Origin: Perca fluviatilis
Taxonomy: Eukaryota > Chordata > Actinopteri > Perciformes > Percidae
DNA length: 64,000 nucleotides
Direction of reading: 5' to 3'
Assembly (NCBI RefSeq): GCF_010015445.1
Contig: NC_053121.1
Span: 32,043,434-32,107,433 of the forward strand
Below are positions 1 through 12,751 of this stretch, piece after piece. Position 1 is the first letter of the stretch. Each line of letters begins with the position of its first letter. The notes under the pieces are model-generated. The model did no database searches. It was given only the letters and a program-made list of their open reading frames with translations, and had not been told where the DNA came from. The position numbers were made by a program, and so were the translations under genes.

Positions 1-1207
1 CTTTTCTAACTCGTTTTTCCTTTTAAAGACACGTCAGGAATTTCAGAACAAGTCACATAAATATCAGTCGGATCAATATGTGAGGTTTATTTGAGGCCTC
101 TGTTTATACAATCTGGAAATGTGCTGCTTGTACTCCTTAACCCCAGTACTTACCTTTACCCAGTGACAGCTGTGTGTGTGTGTGTGTGTGTGTGTGTGTT
201 CTGTAGCATGTACTGTGTGTGCGTATGCCTGCACATGTTTTCCGCATGTTTGCAGTGTGTTAGGACGTGTCTTTGTCTTTGTCATCTCTGTGTGTTTGTG
301 CACTTTAAGAGCACATATTATTGCGGTGTTTCAGCTCCGGGAACAGATGTTGGGTATTGTAAATACAGGTGCAAGTGCAAAGAGTGTTCCGGAAGCCCCG
401 GCGAGTAATGAAAACGTTCCTGCGGTTTTGTAATGGTGTAATGCCCAAAGTATTTCACAATTCATCTGAGGACAGCATCACAGGAGAGCTCTCGGCTCAA
501 GCTTGTGGGTGTTGGATGCAGCGCTACACAATGGACCTTTCTCAAAGCAGACATTTTGACTTGTCATAGTAGGAAAAGCACTACTGAAATTGATAACCTT
601 AATGATGCCTCCGTTCCATCAAGTGTCCCAGTAAGCTATTTCAGTGAGTCAGCATACACAATACCAGGGCCTCTCCTAAGTGGAATGCAGCCATCATTAA
701 TGGTTTTGAATACAACTGTGCTTTTCCTACTATGACATGTCAACATGTCTGCCATGAAAAAGGTCTATGCAACATAACGCTACACACAGTCCTGATTCTT
801 CCTTGTTGAAATGTGGAATGCACTGTTGAAGTGCAGATGGGACTTGTTTGACACACCTTCCTGGACTCTGGGTGATGATCTGCTGTCTCTGACAATGGAG
901 CTTTGTGGGCATTTCGCTTTTGAAGTCTTATACTGGAAACTAATCGACCTCCATGCACCTCCTACCTCATTTTTCTTCTTCCTCCCTTAGTAGGGGGCAA
1001 GTCTCAGAAGTTCCACTGAGTTTACTTACTGTTGCATGACTGAAACTACATGATACAGCTGCACAGTGCACATAATGCAGTGCAGTGTCCTATGGTGTTT
1101 TGTACACCCGTGGAATGAGGCGCTTTAGTGTAGTTTATAGCCTGGTCGATACTGGATTTTTTTAGGCCAATATCAGTGTTTAACAGTTTTTCAACATAAG
1201 CACATAA

Positions 1208-1509
1208 TAGGTGCTGCAAAGACTATTTTGATAATTGATTAATCTGTTTGAGTCATTTTTTTTTTTAATGAAAAAAAGAAGAAATTCTCTGACTCCAGCT
1301 TCTTAAGTTTGAATATTTTGAAGTTTCTTTTCTCCCCTATGACAGTGAACTGAATATCTTTGAGTTTTGGACAAAACCAGACATTTGAGGACGTCATCTT
1401 GAGCAATGGCAAACACTAATTGTCATTTTTCAAATTTCTTTTGCATTTTTATAGAACGAACAACTAATTGATTTATCGACTATGAAAATAATCGTTAGTT
1501 GCAGCCCTA
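1208..1509 (-). mobile_element. hAT-type MITE, 'ggctgcaactaa' fish family, copy 1
   Basis: About 302 bp. Left end is taggtgctgcaaagac and right end is gttagttgcagcccta, which are imperfect inverted repeats. The direct repeat cacataa(t) flanks both ends (1201-1207/8 and 1510-1516/7), which fits the 7-8 bp target duplication of hAT elements. The interior matches a percomorph repeat I recognise: internal ttgagttttggacaaaacc, and gattaat-rich ends. Because the consensus starts with gggctgcaacta, this copy is in minus orientation. Confidence 0.75.
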
Positions 1510-2548
1510 CACATAATCAACAAATATACAGTATTTATTAATGATAATGACAAACTAATGGAGACATATCTTCGGTATTTTTCTACTGCGTTACTTACAG
1601 TATCTGCTGACATACATTCTGATACAGTGGCTGGTTTAGTGTTTTCCACAGATTAGAAAGCAATTTGTGGGGGGGGGGGATGCTGTAACAATAAGTATCA
1701 AAAACTGAGGAGGATCACGCTGTTGGATGCTGTCCTCCTCTCCTACTTTAATGCCTAACAAATCTATCTCTTTCTCTCCCTGACCATGTCTTTCACTGGT
1801 TGAAGCCTGAAAATATTGTAAACAAATTAATAACATAACTAATTACACTGGTCGGACTGTTCAGCTCTGTTTGAGACCGATACCTCCGGTTCAGGCTGGT
1901 CCTCATCCTCAACACGTACCTTTTTCAGTCACGGAAAATACTTTTCAATGCTCCTCTGGATTGAAGCAGCAAACATTCAGTGTAAGAGTAAAAAAATGAC
2001 ATAACATTATTTATAATAAGTTTATTTGATTCACAGCTACTACATATAGTGTTTTGACCTCGACAACCCAATTGCATTTTACTGCAAACTTGCGACTAGT
2101 TAACTTTCTAAAGCAGGCACCATCGCTTGTTTGCTAAGAGTTGGGTCGGTGATTGTGAATGTGTGATTGCGTAAAGGTGTTCACGAGATAGATACCAACC
2201 TTTCGTGAACTTCTGAATTTCGCCAGCCGTCTTCTCTCCTTTTATGGAGACAGACGTGTGCATGGTGGGCTCAATGATGTTTTAAGCCTCTAATGCACCT
2301 TCAGGCAGCTAACCCTCGCCTTAACCCTAACTATAATCATTGCCGCGCTGCTTGTGATGAACAAAATACTGCATGGAGTTTCATAATAAGAGTAGTTCTT
2401 TAGAGCTATGGTGCACTGGATAAATGTTGCTGAAGTGGAAGCAAACCAACCTCTTTTACCCCAACCAGCAAAAGATGCTCTTGCAGTGCTGGTGCATAGT
2501 GACATACCATTTGCTGAAACTGCTCTGTGCTGTGCCATCTTTTTTCTT

Positions 2549-3052
2549 TAAAGTCCCCATATTATGCTCATTTTCAGGTTCATACTTGTATTTGGGTTTC
2601 TACTAGAACATGTTTACATGCTTTAATGTTTAAAAAAACACTTTATTTGTCTCATACTGTCTGTCTGAATATACCCGTATACTCTGTCTGAAACCCTCCG
2701 TTTTAGTGCCGGTCTCCGGTCTCCTCTCCGAAAAAGCCCAATCTGCTCTGATTGGTCAGCGTTTAGGGGTCTTCCGCATATGCACTCTCGGCATCTCTGC
2801 ACCGTCATTGCTGCCGGAAAATGACTATTACTGCACTGTAGCTGCACATTCTACATACGTGTGTGTGTGTGTGTGTGTATGTGTATATATATATATATAT
2901 ATAGTATAGTATAGTTGTGACGTGACATCACAACCTTACATAAGTGCTGACGGCTCATATAAAGGCACCGTTTCTGAAAACGGGCTGTGTATATTTCTCT
3001 GTAGATTGAGCATATTGATACTTTCACAGTATTTATATAGCACTGCTAAAAT
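2549..3052 (+). mobile_element. Common fish non-autonomous repeat ('ccatattatgctcattttc')
   Basis: Starts tttaaagtccccatattatg and continues with caggttcatacttgtatttg, ctgattggtcagcg, gctgccggaaaa and catataaaggcaccgtttct to tatttatatagcactgctaa. I recognise this order as a frequent percomorph repeat whose complete copies end in an inverted version of the start. This copy lacks that 3' end and has GT and AT microsatellites expanded inside it (about 2859-2903). The family class is not certain from one copy. Confidence 0.65.
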
Positions 3053-5399
3053 ACCTGGACCGGCCTTGTTCCCAATCCTGAACTTGTTCCCGATCCTGAG
3101 GAACAGCTTGGGATGTGCAGGGGTGTTTTATTGGATTGCAATGTCCAGTATGGGCTCCCTCTGTTGTAGTGTTTTGTATTCAGGAGTTTGATTCTTTAGT
3201 AGAGAGGGGGCCAATTTGGCGCAAGGGTCAGCGGAGGTGACCCCCGAAGAGAAGGCCTTGATTTCGGGGAAGGTCTGTTTGGACCCACATAATTAAGACC
3301 AGTCCTGTTTAAAAACCACAAATAACCGCTCTTCTCCTTGGCCAGCTTCAACTCTGTGAAATGAGTTCTTCTTCTCTCTTCCATACCTAGTTTAGGCCCT
3401 GGTGTGATGTTTTGCAAATGTGCATTCTTGTACGTCAGGGGGCCCCTTTTTCTCTCAATTCCCACTAGATCTCTGGCGAATTTGAAGCATTCTGGAAAGG
3501 AGGAGTGCAAAAAAGCAGAAGAAGAAAATGAGTCCACATAAGGTTCAGATTAAATTGTGTTGTGTTGCCTTTTTTCCCCCTCCTCCCTTCCCATCGGATG
3601 TTTTCATAACTAAACCAAATGTGTGCTTGGAGTCAGCCAAGAGCAGTCAGGAGACAGAGAATCCCTAAAGCAAAATGTTAAAGTCACATCATTGAATTAA
3701 GTTTCCTCTGCCCTCCGGGCGTCCAGGCTGGACTCCAAGCTCTGAGGCTTATAAACCCCATTTCTCTTCTGGTTGGTTTCTCTGCAAGGCTTTTCATTAC
3801 TGCTGAAAAAGTGCTAGATTGACTCTAGACAGTTTCAGATAATTCTTGGTAAAACATTTATTAAACATTTATCAGCTGCACTTTTTTTTTTTTTAGTTCC
3901 CAGGGCTTTTGTGCAGCCATTCTACGGAGTAGATCATTTGAACTAGCGGTCATTCTGTGCTTACTGCTGTAAATTATCATCCGACTGTAGGTGCTGGTTT
4001 GAGGATTTAAATCTAGAAATACATCTTTTTCAGAAATGTAGAGTCTGCAGGACCTCCAAATTTATTATGGAAAAAAGCAAAAGTTTTACTCTGATAAAAT
4101 TATTATTTATTTTTTTTTCTTCTTGGGTCTTCTTCATGTTAAGAACACAGTGGTCTCTCGCTCTCAGGTTTTCTCCCCTGTTCAGTCATCCTCTCAGCCC
4201 TGAATGAGGCTGAGGCCCTCCACCTTCACAGGGCAGGCAGCTGATGGTTTGGGGTTAGTGCATATGGTGTTGTGGCTGCTGCTCCTCATCTCCCTCCTCA
4301 CCCCAGCTCCCTTCCACATCCTGTCTTGTCTTGCCGTGTCCCTTCCACCCGGACCAGATGTTTTTGTGCAGTCTAAGCCACGCCGGTCTGAAGCTTTAAC
4401 ACAGATAAAGAGCTGAAGCGGCAGCCAGGTGGAATGATGGGTTGACCTCTGGGGATCGAGGGTGAGAAGGAGGGTGGGTGGACAGGGATGGAGAGTGAAA
4501 GAGCTGGAAGAGACATCATACACCAGGAGGCTGGGACTGGGAAACACATTGACCTCAACTTGGTGTGCTGACAGAAGACAAACGTGCTCGCATCAATTGT
4601 GTTTGTCTGTCTGTCTGTCTGTCGTTCTGTCGGACTAGTCCTGGAAAATATAAACAGGATACAGTCTTGTCTGATCGTAAATCCCCTCTTGTCTGCTCCT
4701 TGGCCCCCTGCCCTGGCCCACGTCCGTTACCCTCCAGCCCTCGCCAACCCATCTCCCGCCCAGACCCCCCTCCCTCCCCCTTTTAGCTCAGAAGAGGGAG
4801 CCAACATTTTCTGTGTGTGCGTCTGTTTGCACATGTGCATCGGAAATGATTGTGTGTCTAATATACTGTTACCCAACTCTTGGGTTGGAAATGTGGTGGT
4901 GGGCTGGTTTTGTAACTACTAGTCGTTGTCCACATTTAGCGTGTAATTCACTCAGAGAAGATCTGTCCTCCCACCTGTAAGGGTTAAATCTGCACAGCTG
5001 GACGCAAGCTGACGCATACATGGTGTTTTCTGCATTGTCGTATTTCTACTTTTCTCACACATTCTTCTCTGCCTATTTAGGAATGATGGCATGCAATATT
5101 GCAACCAGCAGACCTTGTTTTTCTGTAATGTAAATTGGAGAAAATTGCAAGCAGAAAAAGACCAAAAATATTCCCTGTGTAGTTGACTGATTCTCTCAGT
5201 GAAGTTGCAAATGTTTGCGTACTGTACTGTTGCAGACTTCTATCATGACCAACATTTCAGGCTTTTGCTTGATTTTGGAAAAGTCTTTTTGGGAAAGTCA
5301 AACAAAACTTAAATCTGAAATAACAATCCTATGCTGAGGACAACCTGGAGAATAAGGTCCTCAATCAATCTTCATTTCCTCTCTGACAGTGATAACAAC

Positions 5400-5660
5400 T
5401 CAAGTGGTTGTTGAAACAGAAGTTCTATGACAGGAAGGTCATCGATTTAAATCTTCTAACTGACAGTGGAAGACTGGAAGGAGAAAAGGAAGTTCCTGCA
5501 TCAATGCTTACATGGCTTCCTTTGAGCAAGGCACTTGAACTGCCTAGTGTCCAACAATAGGAGACCAAGAAGCTTTTCCGGGCAGATCCCCAGTGACAGA
5601 GGGTGAACTGTAGCCGAATAAAGTTGGCAAGTCAGACTTACTTGAAATGTTTCTCCACAT
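5400..5660 (+). mobile_element. Possible degenerate tRNA-derived SINE
   Basis: A B-box-like aaggtcatcgatttaaatct (5437-5456) is followed by ctttgagcaaggcacttgaa (about 5519-5538), a phrase typical of the body of several fish SINE families. No clear A box or tail is visible, so the call is weak. Confidence 0.35.
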
Positions 5661-6873
5661 ACAGTAAAACATTGGAATGTCCTGGATGATATTGAGCACA
5701 CTATAGGTTTGTGTATGGCCATCGCCTAATTATAACTTGATTTCTGAGGAATTGTGCACCACTAATAAACCTAACCTAATAAGGAAGAATAAACGTGTTA
5801 AGCAATTTAGAGCTGCAGCACAACGCTGTGTAATTGGTACAAAACACTTCTAGCCATTCACTTGCTGAATTCATCCATTATTTACCCAGAATCCAAAAGT
5901 TAACTTATTTAAACAGCCGAGTGTTTCCACAAAGCATAACCATTAGCTCTAGCTCACCAGTAGTGTTGCATGCAAGATCATTTTAAGCTTGGCGATTGGA
6001 TGTTTTGTTTTTGACTTCTCTCCATACTTTTGTATGTACACAGGTTTGGGACTTTTTAAATTAAAGAACAGCATTATTTTCACACAGCTGCTCATCATTT
6101 GTACGGATGATTCGAGAGTTTCATGTCCATCAAAGCTTTGGAAGTGCTCCAATAGGCAGTCACCTAACATTTTGCAGAACATGAATAGGACTTTTACTTT
6201 TGGAACCTTGGATGCCTGGAATAACTCTGACCACTTAACACAGCTTCATTAGCACGATGCAGGAAGAGCGTGCATGTTTAATAACTCTTCCTGTGAATAA
6301 ATACAATCTTCTGCTTTAGAAATATGTCTGTACTCACTCACCACCTTCACATTTTGCATGTCTGCGCCCAGAGTCTCCTTTACGCCAATCTGCTATGACC
6401 TCTTTTGCAAGGCTAACAAAGGCTCATTCTTGATATTGATGCATCAGTGTTTGTTTTGCTGTCTGCTTTTTGTTCAGATGCTGAAGTCTCTGTAACTGAG
6501 GGTATTCAAACCTTAAGCACTTCAATTACACTTCCCTTCCCTTCAGCCTACTCTCCTTTCTCTCCAATAATACATGCCCAATTATTTTTGCGGTGAAAAG
6601 GGGAATTAGTGTTCATTTTGAGATTTGCATTCGCTAGGCGTGTATCATCACAGCGTGTACAAGCCTGAATGTTTGGAGTAAAAAGTTGGACTGACTGCAT
6701 GTGGGTTTGGAATGAAAACCCTAAAGCCACAACAACACAAGCATTACTTCTTTAGGCAAACAAACAGCCATTTCATATCCCCTTTTATGCCTCAAATCAC
6801 AGGCTTTTATTTTCTAACGATTCACCCTTTGTGTTGTAATATGTGAATGTCTTTAAGACACAATTAAAAGGTG

Positions 6874-6878
<5 letters not shown>

Positions 6879-6945
<67 letters not shown>
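6879..6945. repeat. (AT)n microsatellite, 67 bp
   Basis: Perfect AT dinucleotide run about 130 bp upstream of the first visible exon. It could extrude as a cruciform. Confidence 0.97.
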
Positions 6946-6947
<2 letters not shown>

Positions 6948-7073
6948 GTTAATATTTATTTCCATCTGCCATGGCAATATTATCTTGGTTTTTCCAGAGT
7001 CTAGCTTAACAGTTCTTTTTTTCTTCTGCTTATCTAATGACTGATTTAAAATGTGTAAACCCTCTTTCTACAG

Positions 7074-7228
7074 GTTTGCATGCACTGAGGCGAGCTCTGG
7101 GAGGGTCTCCCCAACCATCAGACCAGCAGCTGATGGGGACGGTGACCGTCACTCGGCAGGACCTCCAGTGGGCCATGTCTGTTGTGAAGCCAAGTGCCAT
7201 GAGGGAGGTTGCTATCGACGTCCCAAAG
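7074..7228 (+). CDS. afg2a: AFG2A (SPATA5) internal exon: end of D1 and D1-D2 linker
   Basis: AFG2A is a tandem AAA+ ATPase. As known for the family, it acts in cytoplasmic 60S ribosome maturation (release of the Rlp24/RSL24D1 placeholder) and, in animals, in a complex with AFG2B, CINP and AIRIM. This 155-nt exon follows a polypyrimidine tract and acceptor (ttctacag) and ends at AAG before donor gtacct. It starts in phase 1 (one base of a Gly codon comes from the previous exon) and ends in phase 0. It encodes LHALRRALGG, then a variable stretch, then TRQDLQWAMSVVKPSAMREV and AIDVPK. The DLQWAM..VKPSAMRE block is the conserved segment joining the D1 helical lid to D2. The preceding exon, which should carry the D1 arginine-finger region, is not in the 7 kb upstream. 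Identity rests on resemblance to vertebrate SPATA5 from memory and on the matching next exon. Confidence 0.93.
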
Positions 7229-7250
7229 GTACCTCTCTCGATCACCACCT

Positions 7251-7440
7251 TTTTAAAGATTATTTTTTGGCCATTTTTAGGCCTTTACTGACAGGACAGC
7301 TGAAGAAATGAAAGGGGAGAGAGAGGGGGAATGACATGCAGCAAAGGGCCGTAGGATCGGAGTCGAACCCAGGCCCGCTGCGTCGAGCGGTAAACCTCTA
7401 TATATGGACGCCCGCTCTACCAACTGAGCTGGCGCAGATG
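7251..7440 (-). mobile_element. tRNA-derived SINE, copy 1 (minus)
   Basis: Read on the minus strand it begins with a tRNA-like A box (agctcagttggtagagcggg), then a B box (gggttcgactccgatcctac), then ccctttgctgcatgtcattc, a CT-rich stretch, and a tail with aggcctaaaaatggcc and ataatcttta. Two further copies lie at 39900-40080 and 40466-40653. It is a percomorph family with a tRNA head and is not a functional tRNA gene. It lies 22 bp downstream of the exon donor. Confidence 0.88.
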
Positions 7441-7444
7441 CGTT

Positions 7445-8005
7445 TAGGGCGTGTACAAATCCACTTTTGATAGTTTAACGGCGGAAAAAAGGGTCTGTGT
7501 GCCAGGCGCATGGTTGAAAAGGGTTGTACTTAGTGTCTTAATTAATCATAGGTGTGTTTTGGGCGTAACATGCAATAAACCAATGAGAGTGTTATCTCTC
7601 ATTCCCTATAACTGCCAGGGGCATTTGTACCTTGGCACATTGCTATTATGATGGCGGATTTGCAAAGCAGGAAGGAGAGCTTTTCAGGCGGAGAAACTGA
7701 TCTGCTCGCGTGTGAAGTTAAAGCGTGCAAGCAGATCATATATGGCACGAGCACTATGCCACCAAAACTCCACGAGGTGAAGCAGGCGTTGAAATAACAA
7801 TGAAATGCTGCGTTATTGACTTCACCTGAACACACCTCCCTGTAAGAGCAGCACGCCCATGGGCGCACAGATGGGCGCAGGTGCATTTTATATTTAAACA
7901 ACGTGGGTGCTGGACGGGAAATTGACAGCTGCATCTGTCTTAAACTAGCAAAGACACTTGCGTCGGACTTTGTGCGCTGCGCTGCGCCTGGGGGAACGAG
8001 AAACC
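7445..8005 (+). mobile_element. Harbinger/PIF-like non-autonomous element, degraded
   Basis: Starts near gggcgtgtacaaatcc and ends near cgctgcgctgcgcctgggg. It resembles a repeat family I recognise from fish (ggcgtgtac..., gcaataaaccaatgagagtg, acacctccctgtaagagcag, agcacgcccatgggcgc). It carries a 48-codon reading frame with a Myb/SANT-like start at 7651, the type of protein that accompanies PIF/Harbinger transposases. No transposase remains. The ends were not resolved to the base. Confidence 0.6.
7651..7797 (+). pseudogene. Truncated Myb/SANT-like (Harbinger accessory) protein start
   Basis: A 48-codon frame beginning MADLQSRKESFSGGETDLLA and ending at TAA 7795-7797. The pattern of basic residues then F(S)xxETDLL..EVKA, followed by IYGT and PPKLHEVKQA, resembles the first helices of the Myb/SANT-like domain in NAIF1-type and Harbinger-associated DNA-binding proteins. 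It stops after the first half of the domain and is very likely non-functional. The minus-strand open reading over the same bases is a shadow. Confidence 0.5.
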
Positions 8006-11000
8006 CCAATTTTTTTTTAACTCAATAAATACAAAAATGTCTTTCCTTCGTCCTAATATTACCAACACTAATACTAATGGAACTCGGTGCTTCCTTATTG
8101 CCTTAATTGAGCTGTACACAATTTGTAGCAGCCACAAGTTCTTCGGCAGGTTCATTTGACCAATCAGCGGCATGCACACTGCAGACTCTGCCCCAATAGT
8201 TCCAGGGCCATCAGAAAGTACTACCTCTGGAAAATGGACTTCTTTTGCACCAGGAACTATGGCAGAGGAGCTATATTTTTCCCCCACTGGTTGAAACATA
8301 AGAACGGTTCATGAGATGGTTCCTGTTCCAAGGCAAAGTTCCTTTGGTGGAAACAGACTATACGTATGAATAAAGGGCTGTCTACAGTTATTGTAGTCAG
8401 GGAATAAAAGAAAAGACATACAATTGGAAAATTGATGCCTTCCAGGCCTGACAGATCTAAATCTTGCCAAAATGTGTCTGTGTTTTGTGTTTTTGAGATC
8501 TACTGGTGATATACGGCTATGGTAGCTAACAAATGTCAGAATATGATAGGGAGTCAGTGCAAAGAAATCAAGATTTGTGTTACATAAGACACTAGAGCAT
8601 TGGGTCAAAAGTGAATAGGGAGTTAAAGAAAAGAGTGATCATCATCTCCATCTCAGCTTGAGATACAATGTGCTTAAGTTTAGAATTGTTCCTCAGCTGT
8701 AGGAAAAAACAAGACCAAGCTATCCAAGAGAAAATAAAAACATTTGGTTACACTTCAACCGAGGATGAGTGCTACATATCATAGACGACTGAGGGGAAAA
8801 TCATGCAAGGAAATAAATAATCATTTAGAGGCCTGCCTGCCTAGTTTATGACATCATCTTTTAATGGCACAATCTGCATTGGATCCTTGGATTGTAATCA
8901 GCAATAGTTTGTGTCTCAGTTGCATTCAAGCTTGCAATGGCCCGGCGAGGACGCATACTGGTTTACATCACTCAATCTTTGCCTTATTTAAAGCACAAAG
9001 AACATTTCTAACCCAAACAGCATCACCACTTATTGCCACAAGAGAAACTAAAAACTCATCAACAGCAGCTCCCTTTTCCCTCTAATGCACATTCAGAATA
9101 CCCCTTAACTACTCTTTGGACCACTGACCACTGAATCACCAGTACTTAAAAGATGGGGGTCAGGCTGAGGAAGAGTGGAAATGACCCTGTGGCCATTTTA
9201 CCCTCCACTGCAATGTAGATGAATCACTTTGCTCTCAGCGGATAGAGGGAGAGAGAGCAAGGGAGGGAGGGGAAGGAGGGATGAGAGGACAGTGGTGAGA
9301 CTCCAGGATGTTTTGGAGTTTGCATGTGCAAGACATAACGGACAGGAAGAGGGCTAACATCATCCTCAACCGGTAATTGAAAGCAGATCAAGTCGCTGAC
9401 GGTTCCTGCCAGCAACCAAGAAAAAAAGAGGCAGAGGAGGAGAAAAAGAAACGTCCCTTCTATCCCTTCACCCCCACCCGCCTCCCCTCTTCTCTCTGCA
9501 ACACTCTGCACTGCGCTCACCCAGAGACGTTTAGTCCTTGCGGCCGGTTCCTGGAAACTAGAGAGAGGAGTGAGTTTGGGTTTGGAATTTTTTTGTCTAT
9601 CCCCCTAGCGCAGCTCAGCTGAAAGGCTAGCCGCAGAGCCCCGGACTTGATTATATCCACATGAGTGCAAACATTTGTTTCTAATCCATTTTATATAAGA
9701 AACTTCCAGTGGTGCCGGATGAATACACGCCTCAAGTTCCTCAGAAACCTTCTCAGATCACGTATCTAGAGATTTGAGTTTTGCAGATTATGCCTCTTGA
9801 TTTATGTTACATTTAATACAAATACATTGAAAGTTCATTCTTAAGCCTTTGTTTGTTTTGTGACGAGACGTTCTTCCTCTTTTTGACATCTTTCTTGTTT
9901 ACCCAGCATTGCAATTTTTTTATTATTTTTTTCATATAATCATCTTCCACAGTGAAGTCTGGCTTTAATATTGTCATTTGGCAGCTGTATAACAAGCCCA
10001 TTTATTCCTCCTCTTAAACTTACTCCTCTTCTCCCTTGGTTTTTCTTTTTTGTTTTTTTGTCTGAGAAGTCCCCCACACCCTCCTTTCAACCCCATCAAA
10101 GGGCCAGAGCCTTAGAGGCCCCTTGTAAAGTTCAGAAAACAACAGTAAAAGATAATAACTGGGTCTCGTACAAAAAGTAAGGGGGAAGAAGGAGGAAAAA
10201 CGCAGCACAGCGAGGTGTGAGTCAAAACATTGCCTTCTAATTCCACAGACTCTTCATTCGTGACAAAAAGCACCTTGCAATTAATGTAATGTTATATTGT
10301 TATTTCTTACAATGACTCCATTAAGTCTGCAGAGACTTAACCAAAAAAAAGGCTATAAAAAGGGGGAAGATGAGACTTCACAGTGTTGTGTTGCACATCT
10401 GCTTCCCTGGTGGAAAGAGGGGATGATTGGCGGGTCTGAGGATGTTGTCGGTAAAGTCGGAGGATAGAGTCCTTTTTTAAAAGCTCCAAAACCACTAAAT
10501 CTGGTTCAGATAGCAGTTTCAGATTGCAGGTCATTCTTAGCATTTGTTTTGAATTCATGTTCTATACCTGATGACTGGGGTGTACTCATCGCCAATATAG
10601 TTTGGCTGTATATTATATGAATTTGAACATTGTCCACCCCTGCTTAGCCGATAAAAACAATTCATATAATACTGGGTAATACTGGTTTCCGCAATAGGAA
10701 GTACAGTACCTTAACAGTAGTCTTGCTACTTTAGCTTATTGATTACAGTCCCATCTGTGTCGATCAGACTTCAGAGACTTAGTAAATATTTAGTTCCTTT
10801 TATTTTCTGTTATATTACGCTATACTTACTATTACTATGCAGCTGCAATAAGACACTTTTCTGAACCCTTTTTTTTTTTTTTTTTTGGTGCATTTGTGAA
10901 ACTCCGCAATGTTCCTCGCTGAACCTTTTTAGACAAAGACACTACAGGACATACATCCTCATCCCGTTGTCCATGTTTGCTTAAGATTTGTCGAATGGGT

Positions 11001-11499
11001 TTAATGCAGTATACACAATATGGAGTAGAACATGAAATGGCTTGTTAAAGCAAAGCTGTGCATTAGCATATTTTAAAATCCCAGTGTGTCCTTGAAAGCA
11101 CCAGCTACGTTAATTTTCATTCTGCAGTGAAATGAATGTAAATGCAAGTATGAGGGTACTTTTTTGATAAGTTACATTTAAAGATAATACCCAAATTGTC
11201 CAAAATAGCCAACATAGTCTAGTGAAAGCCCACCTAAGCGTGTTCCGGAGCTTTCCACAGAATCACACATCATCTTCATCTGCAGAATGAGTTTGCTCAG
11301 TTGTCATGAAACTGTAAATGTTTAATCTTTCCATTACTTTGAGCACTGGAAGTATTCTGTCCATGTAATTATATTGTGGCATTTTTGAACTTGTTCAACT
11401 CTACATTGAATTTAGCCTCATGTACTGTATATCACTACCCCTTAAATGGATTAAGTGCTGTAGGCTGTAGGTACCGCCATGGCACTTCTTTTATACCCA

Positions 11500-12120
11500 A
11501 CTCTTTTGTCTTCTTTGCTTTTCTTCATTCCTCATCCATCTCTCTACCCATCTTTCTCCTGCTCACCTGTTTCCTCCATTTCTCTCTCTATAAACCTGTT
11601 TTACTGTTGCTTTCATCTCACTGCACTTTTTTAATTTAATTTCATTCCTCTCTGAGCCTTCAAATGAGCGTTCTGGTTCGCTTGCGTGCTTCCGGCCTAT
11701 CTCCTCATCTCTGCAACACTCCTATCTCTCCCTTCCTCTCCTCCCTCCCCTCCCCTCAATCCGTCTTTTCCTCTGTCTCGCTCGGCGCTGTCCATAAATT
11801 GTTCGGTATTTACAGTATGTGGCCAGACGCCAGGTTTCCATTAGGTGCTTCGTTCCCCGGAGACGGCGCCGGTGGCCTGGGATGTGTTACCTCTGGATAG
11901 AGAGCAGGAGGAGGGTGAGGGGGAGAATTATCAAGAGAGGGAGAGGAAGAAGTGAAAAAGAGGCTAAGGCAGAGTGGTAAGCAGCAGTATTTAAGGTGGA
12001 GAGCAGGAGACGGCGTGATAGTGAGGGTCAAGTGAGAGAAGAAAGAAAGGAGTGCAGTAGAGATAAGACAGATAAGAAGCAAAAAGCCGGGGGGGGGCGA
12101 GGAGAGGAAGGTAGAGGAGC
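11500..12120. repeat. Pyrimidine tract followed by purine tract
   Basis: About 11500-11775 is CT-rich on the plus strand (runs of ctcc, cctc, tctc) and about 11895-12118 is GA-rich (gaggaggg, gagagg). The same strand thus carries a polypyrimidine and then a polypurine arm separated by about 120 bp of mixed sequence. The long open readings here are low-complexity artefacts. Confidence 0.75.
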
Positions 12121-12153
12121 ACTGCATTTACATGCACTGTTGGTTATCTGATT

Positions 12154-12457
12154 AACGCTGCAACTAAGGGTTAGTTTGATAATTGATTCATCTGTTGATT
12201 ATTTTGTCTATGTGGCCCATTCACCTTAACAGCCACAGAGCCCAGGATGATGTTGTCAAAGAGCTTTTTACAGCCCCAAAATAAAAGATCTTCAGTTCAC
12301 AATCATAGGAACTAGAGAAAACTATCAAATATTCATATTCGAAAAGCTGGAACCAAAGAAACAACATTTTTGCCTCTTGTGTGATCGAAAATGATTTGGG
12401 ATTAATTTTCTGTGAATCGACTAATTGATCAATCAACAAATCATTTCAGCAACAAAC
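12154..12457 (+). mobile_element. hAT-type MITE, 'gctgcaactaa' family, copy 2
   Basis: Starts acgctgcaactaagggttag and ends near tcatttcagcaacaaac. The short direct repeat ctgatt lies at both ends (12148-12153 and 12458-12463). The interior shares the gataattgattcatctgttg and ctaattgatcaatcaac arrangement of copies at 1208 and 37391, but is well diverged. Confidence 0.6.
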
Positions 12458-12701
12458 CTGATTTCTAACTGAAACACAAGAAACCCAGTTTCAGTAATCA
12501 GGGTAGCAGTTACAGTAAATAAAGGTAGATCCAAAAAAAAAAGACAGGGAGAGAAAGATGGGGGAGAAGGGAGGGTATAATGGATTGGTAATGAAGAAGG
12601 AGACAGGAAGGATGAGAGAGAGGTCTGAGAGGGTTTTGGATGAGGGCTTCTCTTCTTATCTGCTTTATCTCCTCCGGTTGTTCACTGCCGGACTCTCTCC
12701 T

Positions 12702-12751
12702 TCCCTCCCTTCCTCCCTCCCTCCCTCCCTCCCTCCCTTCCTCCCTCCTTC
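12702..12751. repeat. (CCCT)n microsatellite
   Basis: Tandem ccct/cctt tetranucleotides, preceded by a GA-rich stretch at 12545-12640. A second such tract lies at 39027-39059. Confidence 0.9.

Larger units (their letters stand above)
1..7073. other. AFG2A intron (partial), 3' end at 7073
   Basis: Non-coding sequence upstream of the first visible exon, inferred to be intron because the exon at 7074 begins in phase 1 with a good acceptor. It holds a short (TG)n at 171-199, a hAT-type MITE at 1208-1509, a copy of a common fish repeat at about 2549-3052, a possible degenerate SINE near 5400-5660 and an (AT)n at 6879-6945. I see no coding signal elsewhere. The open readings of 60-117 codons have no recognisable domains. 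A short taaccctaac at 2322-2334 is not a telomere array. Confidence 0.7.

Noticed and set aside
2322..2334. Telomere-like taaccctaac
   Set aside because: Barely two units, no array.
3196..3537. 113-codon minus-strand open reading
   Set aside because: No recognisable domain or splice pattern. Treated as a chance reading in intron sequence.
7599..8009. 136-codon minus-strand open reading
   Set aside because: Lies antisense to the Harbinger-like relic. The plus strand has the meaningful Myb/SANT-like frame.
8040..8360. Possible further DNA-transposon copy (ggaactatggcagagg, gttcctttggtggaaacag)
   Set aside because: It resembles a fish repeat, but no ends, inverted repeats or target duplication could be defined, so it was not listed.
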